Shown here piece after piece: positions 55,713-64,000 of a stretch of 64,000 nucleotides of DNA. The translations under genes were made by a program, and so were the position numbers. Each line of letters starts with the position of its first letter. The first letter of the stretch is position 1. The stretch lies in NCBI GenBank assembly GCA_020721965.1, contig DYLS01000003.1, forward strand, positions 1-64,000. Direction: 5' to 3'. The notes under the pieces were generated by a model. That model was given only the letters and a program-made list of their open reading frames with translations, did no database searches and was not told the origin of the DNA. The stretch comes from Blastopirellula marina. GTDB taxonomy: Bacteria; Planctomycetota; Planctomycetia; Pirellulales; Thermoguttaceae.

Positions 55713-58700
55713 GTGAGCCGACCGTTGTCGAACACTCTATTCTACGTCCACTGTACCACTTGTGGGGCACGGCTGAAAGTCACCGATCGCCGGGCAGTGG
55801 GGGCCATTCTCGCGTGTCCGAAGTGCCGGTGCATGGTCCACGTCGTCCCGCCACCTGGATTCTCTTTGGCTGAATCCTCGGCGGCAGCGCCCCATCCGCC
55901 ATCCTCGCCAACTTCCGGAGACCCTTCACCCAGCGAGTCGACGACCTCGCAGGCTAACGGCCAGCGTGATGTACCCACCATACCAACGCAACCGACGCAC
56001 ACCCCAGAAAGAGGCGGTCTCACCGGAGGCTCCGAATCGCACGGCTCCCAACCGGTGGTGGCTGCTCCATCCAAGGCGACCCCAGAGCCCGTAGCCCAAG
56101 CGGCATCAACATCCGCTGGATCGCCCCCGAATCGGGCAATCCAGGCCCCCCCTGTCGCGTTACCCAGAGCTACCGATACGGCAGCTATCAATTCGGCAGA
56201 CGCCAATACGGCAGACGCCGGTACCGCAGATACCAAGGCCGTCGATACCAACACTGCAGGCACCAGTGCGGCAGGGACCAACTTGGCAGGGGCCAACGTG
56301 GCAGGTGCCGCTACCGCGGAGAAAGGCACCTTTGGAGAAGAACCAACGGACGCTCAGGAGGAACAGGCGGAATCCGATTTTGCGGAATCCTCCGCGACGT
56401 GGCTTTCTCCCGCCGAATCCAGAGTCCGCAAAGCCCTTTGGGTGACTGCGGTTACAACGGCTTTGGCCGTGCTCCTGGTTGGTATCTGGATCGGTGCGGC
56501 GAACTGGCACCGACAAAAGGGGCCTCTCCAGGACGGGGCGCTCTCGCCGGAAAAATCGACCTTGGCCGCGGATTCCACGAAACCTCCCCGCGGTGATGCG
56601 CCCCCAAACGATAGCGGCACAACATCGAGCACGACGCCCAGCACCGTGGCGCCGACAAGCGCCTTCGCGAGCTGGCTACCGGGGGACACAGCCTTTGTGA
56701 TTGCCGGTAACGCGACGTTTTGGGCGACCTATGCCCAATCGGCATGGCTCTTCGCCCCCCTTTTACCCTATGACGCAAATGCTATCGCAAACGAAGCGAT
56801 GGCGTCTTTAGGCATTCTCCAAGACGCCGTTACGTGGATGGGTTTAGGCATCGGATCTGCGGGGCCCCAGCACACTCTCCTTTTCCTGAGGCTCCGCGAC
56901 GGTCAATCCACAGCGCCGCTGGAATCTCTCGGAGCGCAGGTGGCTGATGGCTTTCGCGGGCACAAAGCGGTGCGGCTTCAAAAGAACGGCGAGGATCTCC
57001 TGATCGTGCTCGTCGCTCCTCAGACCGTGGTGCTCGGCAACGCAGCCTACGTGCAAGCGGCCTTCGCCACACCATCCGCCGGAACAACGAACAAGCCCAT
57101 CCCCATGGCGGGCTTGCAACAAGGTAATCCGGCGTGCTTTGTGGGCATTGACCTGGCGACGTGGCGATCGAGGGATCCGCGATTCCCTGCCTGGGTCCTC
57201 AGCCGGATACCGGAGGCCGCACCGCACTGGCGACGATTGCTGGAACTTTCGGTCGGCTTTTCGATTGCTCCGGCGGTTCCCAAGCCAGGGGGCGCGGGGA
57301 AACTCGATCAAGCCGATCGAGAAACCCCACTGAAGCTCACTTGGACGTTTGCGAGCGACCAAGATGCCGACGCCGGGTTGGAATCACTCCAGCAACTGAC
57401 CGGCGCACTTGGGAAATGGCTCCAGCAAGCGGCTGCGGAGCTCCAAAAGAATAGCCAGTCCAGCGACGCGGCGGCGCCCAGTTCGGAGCTTGCGGGCTTC
57501 TTCGAATCTTTGCGATTGCTACTGGAACATGGTGGGGCGGAGAGGGCGGACAACGCCGTCACATTCACGATACCTACAGATACTATGCCCGGGGATACCG
57601 TGCCCGCAGATACTGTGTCCGGGGATACCGTGCCCGGGGAAAATGGGCCAAAGTATCTCACCATTAACGGACTAACAGCGGTTCGCTCGCTCTTGGAGGC
57701 CGATTGGCAACGACGCGGTCTGATCTCGTGGCATGGTGGCGGTCAGGCGTTGGGCAGTGGCCTGGCAGAAATGGTCGAAGCCGAAGGTGCTTTCCCTCCT
57801 GCGGCCGCCGGTGGCGCGCTCCTCCCCCCCGATACGCGGTTGGGCTGGATCGCGACGATGCTGCCGTACTTGGGCTACGGCGAATGGCACGCGCAGCTAA
57901 ATCCCGGGTACGGCTGGCGTTCTTCCCACAACCAACCGATTACCTCCCGTGAGCTCCCTGTGGTCATCAACCCCATCCTGGGACCGACCCAGGCTCAACC
58001 GGGGTTCTTCGATTCTCACTGGGTCGGCGTGGCGGGAGTTGGCGAGGGGGCCGCGGAATTGAATCCGAACGATCCGCGGTCAGGCTTTTTCAACTACCAA
58101 GGACAGCGCCGACGCGAGGACCTGGAACGGGGCGCGGCAAACACCCTCGCCGTTTTATCAGCCTCCGCGCGTCTAGGCCCCTGGGCCGAGGGGGGAACGG
58201 CTACCGTTCGTCCCCTGACCCGACCTCCGTACGTAAATGGCCCGGATGGATTCGGCAGCGGCCTCCCCAACGGAATGTTGGGCCTGATGGCAGACGGCTC
58301 CGTCCGCTTTATCGATCGCGGTGTGTCGCCGGAGATTTTAGATCGGCTCGCCGCGGTCCACGGGAATGGTTCCGCTACCGCGGCGGAATTGTTTCCCCCC
58401 GGCGCGGACGCGAATTCTTATTTGGGAACGGGAGTTCCCTCGCCCCCTGCTGATCATTCCGTCAAGACGAATGGTCCGGAAGAGGCACCGTCGGAGGGAA
58501 CCGCGCCACCGGAAAGCCCAATCTTCCCCACGGAACAAAATCTGGCGGTCCGATTGGCGAGCCTCAAGATGGACGAGGTACCGCTGGGGATGGTTCTACA
58601 TGCAACCACGCAGTGGTCTTCTCTTCCCATTGCATTGCAACCCCAGGCCTTATGTACCGGCGAGATATCGCTGCGATCCCCGATCACCCTTTCCGTGGAG

Positions 58701-59594
58701 GGGGCCTCACTGAGGGAAATCCTGGACCAGATTGCCGAACAGGCGGGCCTGAAAACTCAGATTGCCCGGTCGGGCGCCGTCGTCTTCGTCTGCCAAAGCG
58801 CCGATACGCCAGAGACGCGAGTCTATCGCCCGTCGGAGTACCAGGGGTGTATTCCCTTGGACGAAGAGCTTGCAAAACTGATAAGGGGCCTGTTCAGCTC
58901 AGAGAGCGTCGGTCGTGGCGATCCGGGGATCGAAGTGGCACTCGTGCCTGAGGGATTGCGCGTCACGTGCCCACCCTGTACCCATCGGGAAATAGACAGG
59001 CTGCTGCGCGATTTGTGCCAGGCAGCACACTCAAATAGTAGAACGATGGAAGGCGCTGAGCCTGCCAAACCACGCGACTATCCCGTTTCGGCAACTTTTC
59101 TCCAACCCACGCCGCTTTCGGAGGTCATCTTGACCCTCGATCAGTCATGCGAAATCGACATTTTGGTAGAGTGGGAAAACCTTGCTGGAAAGGGTATCAC
59201 CCCGCAGACGCCAGTCACCGTAACAGCAAACGATACCCCTATCGGCGATGTTCTCACCCGATTGGGTGGGAATATCCCTTTAGGGACGTTGGACCGGGAA
59301 CTCGAAGGCGTTGTCATTCTGACTACATACGAAGAATCCCAAAAGCCCACCGTTCGGGTCTTCCAGCTTGGTCCATTCGCGGATCGTGAGCAGTCACTGG
59401 CGAGAATTCGTGAGCAGTGGATCGCCCATTGCAGTCCAAGCACGTGGCAGGACAACGGCGGCGACGGCGCCTTATTCCCGTTCCCCGCAGCCAACTGCCT
59501 GGTTGTCCGCAATTCACCTGAAGTCTGCTCGGCAGTCGAAGATTTTCTCACAAAGCATGTAGAAGAAAAGGCAGGAGATCCGCCAACGAACTGA
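55713..59594 (+). CDS. Large multidomain protein: zinc-ribbon-like N-terminus, low-complexity repeat, TM, DUF1559-like region, secretin/STN-like modules
   Basis: FYVHCTTCGARLKVTDRRAVGAILACPKCRCMVHV; (x)TADA repeats; TM ALWVTAVTTALAVLLVGIWIGAA; MLPYLGY..LPNGMLGLMADGSVRFIDRGVSPEIL; two VPLGMVLHATTQWS..LSVEGASLREILDQIAEQAGL-like units. Confidence 0.75.
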   Translation: MSRPLSNTLFYVHCTTCGARLKVTDRRAVGAILACPKCRCMVHVVPPPGFSLAESSAAAPHPPSSPTSGDPSPSESTTSQANGQRDVPTIPTQPTHTPERGGLTGGSESHGSQPVVAAPSKATPEPVAQAASTSAGSPPNRAIQAPPVALPRATDTAAINSADANTADAGTADTKAVDTNTAGTSAAGTNLAGANVAGAATAEKGTFGEEPTDAQEEQAESDFAESSATWLSPAESRVRKALWVTAVTTALAVLLVGIWIGAANWHRQKGPLQDGALSPEKSTLAADSTKPPRGDAPPNDSGTTSSTTPSTVAPTSAFASWLPGDTAFVIAGNATFWATYAQSAWLFAPLLPYDANAIANEAMASLGILQDAVTWMGLGIGSAGPQHTLLFLRLRDGQSTAPLESLGAQVADGFRGHKAVRLQKNGEDLLIVLVAPQTVVLGNAAYVQAAFATPSAGTTNKPIPMAGLQQGNPACFVGIDLATWRSRDPRFPAWVLSRIPEAAPHWRRLLELSVGFSIAPAVPKPGGAGKLDQADRETPLKLTWTFASDQDADAGLESLQQLTGALGKWLQQAAAELQKNSQSSDAAAPSSELAGFFESLRLLLEHGGAERADNAVTFTIPTDTMPGDTVPADTVSGDTVPGENGPKYLTINGLTAVRSLLEADWQRRGLISWHGGGQALGSGLAEMVEAEGAFPPAAAGGALLPPDTRLGWIATMLPYLGYGEWHAQLNPGYGWRSSHNQPITSRELPVVINPILGPTQAQPGFFDSHWVGVAGVGEGAAELNPNDPRSGFFNYQGQRRREDLERGAANTLAVLSASARLGPWAEGGTATVRPLTRPPYVNGPDGFGSGLPNGMLGLMADGSVRFIDRGVSPEILDRLAAVHGNGSATAAELFPPGADANSYLGTGVPSPPADHSVKTNGPEEAPSEGTAPPESPIFPTEQNLAVRLASLKMDEVPLGMVLHATTQWSSLPIALQPQALCTGEISLRSPITLSVEGASLREILDQIAEQAGLKTQIARSGAVVFVCQSADTPETRVYRPSEYQGCIPLDEELAKLIRGLFSSESVGRGDPGIEVALVPEGLRVTCPPCTHREIDRLLRDLCQAAHSNSRTMEGAEPAKPRDYPVSATFLQPTPLSEVILTLDQSCEIDILVEWENLAGKGITPQTPVTVTANDTPIGDVLTRLGGNIPLGTLDRELEGVVILTTYEESQKPTVRVFQLGPFADREQSLARIREQWIAHCSPSTWQDNGGDGALFPFPAANCLVVRNSPEVCSAVEDFLTKHVEEKAGDPPTN

Positions 59595-59874
59595 TATACC
59601 ATTATGTAGTGTTGAAATTACTATAATAGTGGTGTGGAAAGTCTGCAACGGTAGTGCAGAAAGCCTGCATGTGTTATCGTTAAGATGACATTGGTAGCGT
59701 TTCCTTGACTCTGGAGATGCCGCAGCCCATGGGAAATCGCTACTCTGGCGGCTAAATCTCTTCTCGAATTCTCCGAAAGTTGCTTCATCCGAGGTTGACA
59801 CGGACCAAGTTCATAACTACAAGTAAAATCTAGGCTTTTCGCAGGGCGGCAAACCGAAGATCAGGGTATCGGAG

Positions 59875-60999
59875 ATGGCAAAAGTCACTAGAAGATCCGA
59901 TTCCAGTGAGAAGAAACAGACCCCTGTATCGGTTCCGCGACTCCAGGCCGGTATTCGCACAATCGACGCGAAGATCGTGCAACTACTCAATCAGCGCGCC
60001 GCGATCGTAAAGCAATTGGCAGAGCACCGCCGCGGCGAAGGGAAGCCGGACGTGCAACTGGCCGACGAAGATCGGCAGTTGAGCGATATCTCGGCAGGAG
60101 CGACGGGGCCACTCAGCACCGCCACCCTACAGAATATCTTTCGTGAGATCATCAGCGGCTGCCGAAGCCTGGTCCGACCGTCGCGTGTGGCATTTCTCGG
60201 TCCGCAGTACACGTACAGTCATCTGGCTGCGTTGCATCGCTTCGGATCGGACGTTGAATTCGTCCCCGTCGGCACGATCGCGGCGGTCTTCGAGGAGGTC
60301 CTCCGCGGGCACTCGCAATATGGCCTGGTTCCCTTGGAGAACTCCACGGACGGGCGAATTGCGGACACGCTGGACATGTTTTCGCGGCATCCTATGCGGA
60401 TTTGCGGACAGGTGGAATTGATGATCCACCACGCCCTACTGGCCCGCTGCCCGCGGACCGACATCCGGGAGGTTTACAGCCGCCCGCAGGCCCTTTCCCA
60501 ATGCCGGAATTGGCTCTCGAAACACTTGCCAGCCGCGCGCCTGGTCGAGGTCACCAGTACTTCCACGGCCGCGCAATTGGCTATCGAGAAACCCGGGGCG
60601 GCAGCCATCGCGGCGGTGCAGGCGGGAATCCACTACGGGCTGGACGTGATCGCGGAGAACATCGAGGACAACCCAGGAAACACGACCCGCTTTGCCATCA
60701 TCGGAGGGGAACCCTCGCCGCGCACGGGCAACGACAAGACCGCGATCATGTTTCAGTTGGAGCATCGGCCGGGCGCCTTGGCAGAGGCCATGGGCATCTT
60801 CAAGAAGAACAAGCTCAATCTCACCTGGATCGAGTCGTTTCCCGTACCGGGAACTCGGGGCGCGTATTACTTCTTCATCGAAATCGAGGGGCACGGAAGC
60901 GAGCTGCGCGTCCGCAAGGCCATCGCCGGATTGCAGCGCAAAACCTTGCGGCTCGAATTGCTGGGATCGTATCCGGCGGTTTCACTGGTGGGCGGTTAG
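59875..60999 (+). CDS. pheA: Bifunctional chorismate mutase / prephenate dehydratase (P-protein)
   Basis: IRTIDAKIVQLLNQRAAIVKQLAEHR (CM); VAFLGPQYTYSHLAALHRFG..YGLVPLENSTDGRIADTLDMF..NTTRFAIIG (PDT); ACT RPGALAEAMGIFKKNKLNLTWIESFP. Confidence 0.96.
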   Translation: MAKVTRRSDSSEKKQTPVSVPRLQAGIRTIDAKIVQLLNQRAAIVKQLAEHRRGEGKPDVQLADEDRQLSDISAGATGPLSTATLQNIFREIISGCRSLVRPSRVAFLGPQYTYSHLAALHRFGSDVEFVPVGTIAAVFEEVLRGHSQYGLVPLENSTDGRIADTLDMFSRHPMRICGQVELMIHHALLARCPRTDIREVYSRPQALSQCRNWLSKHLPAARLVEVTSTSTAAQLAIEKPGAAAIAAVQAGIHYGLDVIAENIEDNPGNTTRFAIIGGEPSPRTGNDKTAIMFQLEHRPGALAEAMGIFKKNKLNLTWIESFPVPGTRGAYYFFIEIEGHGSELRVRKAIAGLQRKTLRLELLGSYPAVSLVGG

Positions 61000-61196
61000 A
61001 CCGACACCTAGTCTTTCCGACTTCTGACCAACAACCATCAAAACAAGTGAGGCCTCACATGCCACCTCCGCAGCGGCCGATGGTGAGTTATATGTGCGGA
61101 CCAAATCGCACTTGATGAAGGTGTCCGGGCGAATCGGGCCCAGACCCTCCGCGTTGTAGCCGTTCCCAACCTTCTCGAAGAAAAGCGAGGTGAGCC

Positions 61197-61784
61197 ATGA
61201 ATTCCGTACTTTCGCGTAATGCCTTTTTCGTGCGGGAACACGTCGGTTTGTTCAAGGCCGCCAGCAATTACGATATTTTCGACGCCCAGAGCGGCGAACC
61301 CCTCATGGAATGCCGCGAGGAAAAACTGGGGTTTATTACGCGCCTCCTGCGATTCACCGATTACAAGCGGATGACGCCGTTCAACTGCATGGTGCGAGAC
61401 ATGCAGGGAAATCAAGTATTGCGGGTATCTCGCGGCGTCACCATCTTCCGCTCGCAAGTCAAGGTCTTCAACGAGAATGATGAATGGATCGGCCAGTTCC
61501 GGCAAAGGATCTTTTCCATCGGTGGCCGCTTCGACGTTTTGGACACCAACGGCCAGTACCTCTGCGACCTACGGGGAAAATGGACAAGCTGGGAATTCTA
61601 TTTCGAGCGGGACGGAAACGAGTTGGCACGAGTCACCAAGCAATGGGCGGGGTTGGCAAAAGAGATGTTCACTTCCGCTGACAATTACGCGCTGCTTATT
61701 TCAGAAGCCATACCTCCCACCAACCCGCTCCGCCAGCTCATCCTGGCCGCAGTGCTGTGCATCGACCTGGTGCTGAAAGAATAA
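61197..61784 (+). CDS. LURP-one/phospholipid-scramblase-like protein
   Basis: FFVREHVGLFKAASNYDIFDAQSGEPLMECREEK..FRSQVKVFNENDEWIGQFRQRIFSIGGRFDVLDTNGQYLCDLRGKWTSWEFYFERDGNELARVTKQW. Confidence 0.75.
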   Translation: MNSVLSRNAFFVREHVGLFKAASNYDIFDAQSGEPLMECREEKLGFITRLLRFTDYKRMTPFNCMVRDMQGNQVLRVSRGVTIFRSQVKVFNENDEWIGQFRQRIFSIGGRFDVLDTNGQYLCDLRGKWTSWEFYFERDGNELARVTKQWAGLAKEMFTSADNYALLISEAIPPTNPLRQLILAAVLCIDLVLKE

Positions 61785-61931
61785 TCGCCTGGCCACACTC
61801 GAGGACGGCCTATCCGGTATCCATCCGCAATCCGCATCGAGGCAGCGGCGAAGGCCCGAGATTGCCTGCCTCGCCCGGCCAGCCGGGATGCCGGCCCGTT
61901 CCCAAGCGAGTTCTTCGTCGGCGAAGCAGGA

Positions 61932-62861
61932 TCAATGCATTTCGGTCTTCACCTCGGCCAATGCCGGGCGATAGAAGTTGAATTGCACGTTGGGATGATC
62001 GGCTAGCAGCGACATCGGCACGGCGCTGTCGGCGATTCCCTTGGAAATCATCCACGCCGTGAGCCTCATGCCAAAGGGGTTGTCGTGCATCCCCGCCTGC
62101 CAGATGGAGACCTTCTCGGCCTTCCAAGTTTCGACCGGCCCGACGGTGGCCGCCTGAGTGGGAACCAGGTTGACCTGCCCTCCTCCGCTGGTCCGCGCGT
62201 TTTGCATGATCGTCACCGGGTGCAGATCCGTGACCCGCGTCCGCAGTTTGCGATATTCCACAGGCGGGGGAGGAGCGTCCTTCCATCGGCCGCGTCGCCG
62301 GGGCGGATCGTTGAACGCCCAATGCTTGATATCCCCCTGCCCGCCCTGCATCACCACGCAGCGAATGAAATCGTACGAGTACGAGTAGGCAGCCAGATCG
62401 CCCGTGGGAAAATGCAGGTGGTCCTTCGGCATACGGAGTTTGGGGTGAATCCGTCCGAAGCACAAATCCCAGTCTGCCCGAGCGAAGCTCAACGGGTGAT
62501 CGGCTGGGACGGGTTGGCCGTTTTCCACCCACTCGTCCATTCCCCAGAAGTGGCCTTCGCGGACGTCCAGCTCCAGTTCGTTGACCAGCCGTGCCACTAG
62601 CGGCAATTGCTCGGTCGGGCCAATCGGCCCACAGATACCGCACGGATTGTCGGCGGTGGACTGACGCCAGGCCTGGATGTATTCCAGGGCCTCCGCAAGG
62701 TAGAAGTCCTCCAGCGTGTCGTACATCACCACGCGAAACCCCGGTCGCGACAGGCGCTCTACTTGCCGCGCCGTGAGCTTCGCCGCGTCCTTGAGCAGCT
62801 CGGGGTCGAGTGTTGTATAGTCCCACCAATCCGGCGCCAATTTGCTGAGCGGTCGAGCCAT
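61932..62861 (-). CDS. Glucosamine-6-phosphate deaminase/isomerase family protein
   Basis: [93 protein letters not shown]. Confidence 0.75.
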   Translation of the reverse strand: MARPLSKLAPDWWDYTTLDPELLKDAAKLTARQVERLSRPGFRVVMYDTLEDFYLAEALEYIQAWRQSTADNPCGICGPIGPTEQLPLVARLVNELELDVREGHFWGMDEWVENGQPVPADHPLSFARADWDLCFGRIHPKLRMPKDHLHFPTGDLAAYSYSYDFIRCVVMQGGQGDIKHWAFNDPPRRRGRWKDAPPPPVEYRKLRTRVTDLHPVTIMQNARTSGGGQVNLVPTQAATVGPVETWKAEKVSIWQAGMHDNPFGMRLTAWMISKGIADSAVPMSLLADHPNVQFNFYRPALAEVKTEMH

Positions 62862-63082
62862 TGCAGTTTCTCCCCGACCAAAATGGACTGGGCCTAGAGG
62901 CTGGCAACGCGGCATGAGCGGCACGCCAACACCGGTCTTGCTCGGCCTGGGCGGCTACCCTCCACGCTTGCGTAGACCTCCGGGACGCGGGCCCGCCGGG
63001 GGACTAACTCCGCCGCGCGGACACCAGCTTTCGAGTAATATCGAGTAATATTACGAATCAGCTTAGCCGCCGACCACCGCGA

Positions 63083-64000
63083 TTACCAGTCGCCTTGCAG
63101 GATCACATCATAGGGCAAGGCAGGCGTGACAGAACTGGTGTTCAGATCGTCCGAGGCCACGGCTCGAACCTGTGAAAAGCCACTCAGGCCGTAGTGGAAC
63201 GGTTGAGAGGCGGGGCCACCGGAAAACTCCAATCCGAGGGCCGTTGCGACAAGGTTATCCGCGACGCTCGAATCGTAGAGCGAGGCGTGATCGTCTCCGG
63301 TATTGCTCGCGTCGACTGCCACCTCTTCGAACTCGCGAAGGCGGATGAAGTAGTTGCTGCCGGAAAGCCATGCGAACGTCGGCCGCCCCACAAACGTGTC
63401 GTCGCCCGCTGAATCGTAAAGCTCGGCCCGATCATTACCGCCAGCCAGGGAGTAGGCATGGACGTAGTCGAAGAGGTCGGCTCGCAGGGAGTACCCGGGT
63501 CCCGTCATGGTGAGGAGATCCGGCCCGCCTTGCACGAGGTCGTCGGCCGCGGAATCGTACATGTGGACCACGTCCGTCCCCCCCTGAGACGCCGTGACCT
63601 GCATGTTGGCATAGCCTTGAATTTGCAGGTTGTAGCCGCTGCCACCGAGGGTCAACAGTCGCGGCCGCATGACAAACTCGTCATCGCCGGGGGTGTCCGT
63701 GATGGAGAGCGAATCGATCCCGCCCATCGAATAGACGGTGGTTTGCTTGAACCCAGAAGCAGCTTCGGCAAACGCACTCCCTACCATCACGACGGCACCG
63801 GGGGCACCGGCCAGGTTTTCGTCCCCCGAGGAGCCTGCCAGAAAGGAGGCGTCGTCGCCTCCCGAAGAGGAAACCCCGCTGACTCGCTCGAAACCTTGAA
63901 CCAAGGTGGTGAAATCGGGGCCGTTCATGCGGGCCCATTGGGGAGTGGTGATGAAAACGTCGTCGCCAGCCGAGTCGCGAAGCTCAGCGGCATCCAATCC
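63083..64000 (-). CDS. C-terminal part of a large repetitive Asp/Gly-rich (RTX/calx-like) secreted protein, 5' end outside window
   Basis: Repeats such as ELYDSAGDDTFVGRPTFAWLSGSNYFIRLREFEEVAVDAS and HMYDSAADDLVQGGPDLLTMTGPGYSLRADLFDYVHAYS; frame open to window edge. Confidence 0.75.
   Translation of the reverse strand, partial: GLDAAELRDSAGDDVFITTPQWARMNGPDFTTLVQGFERVSGVSSSGGDDASFLAGSSGDENLAGAPGAVVMVGSAFAEAASGFKQTTVYSMGGIDSLSITDTPGDDEFVMRPRLLTLGGSGYNLQIQGYANMQVTASQGGTDVVHMYDSAADDLVQGGPDLLTMTGPGYSLRADLFDYVHAYSLAGGNDRAELYDSAGDDTFVGRPTFAWLSGSNYFIRLREFEEVAVDASNTGDDHASLYDSSVADNLVATALGLEFSGGPASQPFHYGLSGFSQVRAVASDDLNTSSVTPALPYDVILQGDW

Noticed and set aside
1-64000. Prophage, integron, toxin-antitoxin or classical defence island
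   Set aside because: No integrase, capsid, restriction-modification, Cas or TA signatures were recognised in any frame provided.

Overview
The window reads as planctomycete-like chromosome (high GC, many long ORFs with signal peptides, PEP-CTERM, DUF1559-type and DUF4091-type proteins). Taxonomy is inferred from gene content only. Recognisable content: two-component and sigma-factor regulators; housekeeping genes (gltB/gltD, hisD/hisC/hisB, nadC, pheA, mgtE, mnmE-like, yggS/yggU, cysH, yqgE); several secreted carbohydrate-active enzymes (GH38, GH10, DUF4091, SGNH, DUF6807); one tRNA-Pro(GGG); and a 3x141-bp repeat encoding a Cys-rich secreted protein. The strongest non-routine signal is a REPIN/RAYT-like system at about 4.0-8.6 kb. 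Two hairpins share a GTAA/TTAC loop (CCACCAGC-GTAA-GCTGGTGG and CCTCGGGC-TTAC-GCCCGAGG) and occur in ordered arrays at four places. A Y1 (HUH) REP-associated transposase lies between two nearly identical 136-bp copies, and its stop codon falls in the REP loop. The intergenic DNA also carries several MITE-like families, including a ~118-bp element with about six copies and a ~150-bp element with ACCGTTCACGG ends, plus period-13 and period-29 degenerate tandem arrays. The hisD start lies in a 47/48-bp tandem duplication that creates a 15-codon upstream ORF whose stop overlaps the hisD ATG (TGATG). No searches were run. Family names come from motif recognition and start codons are provisional.
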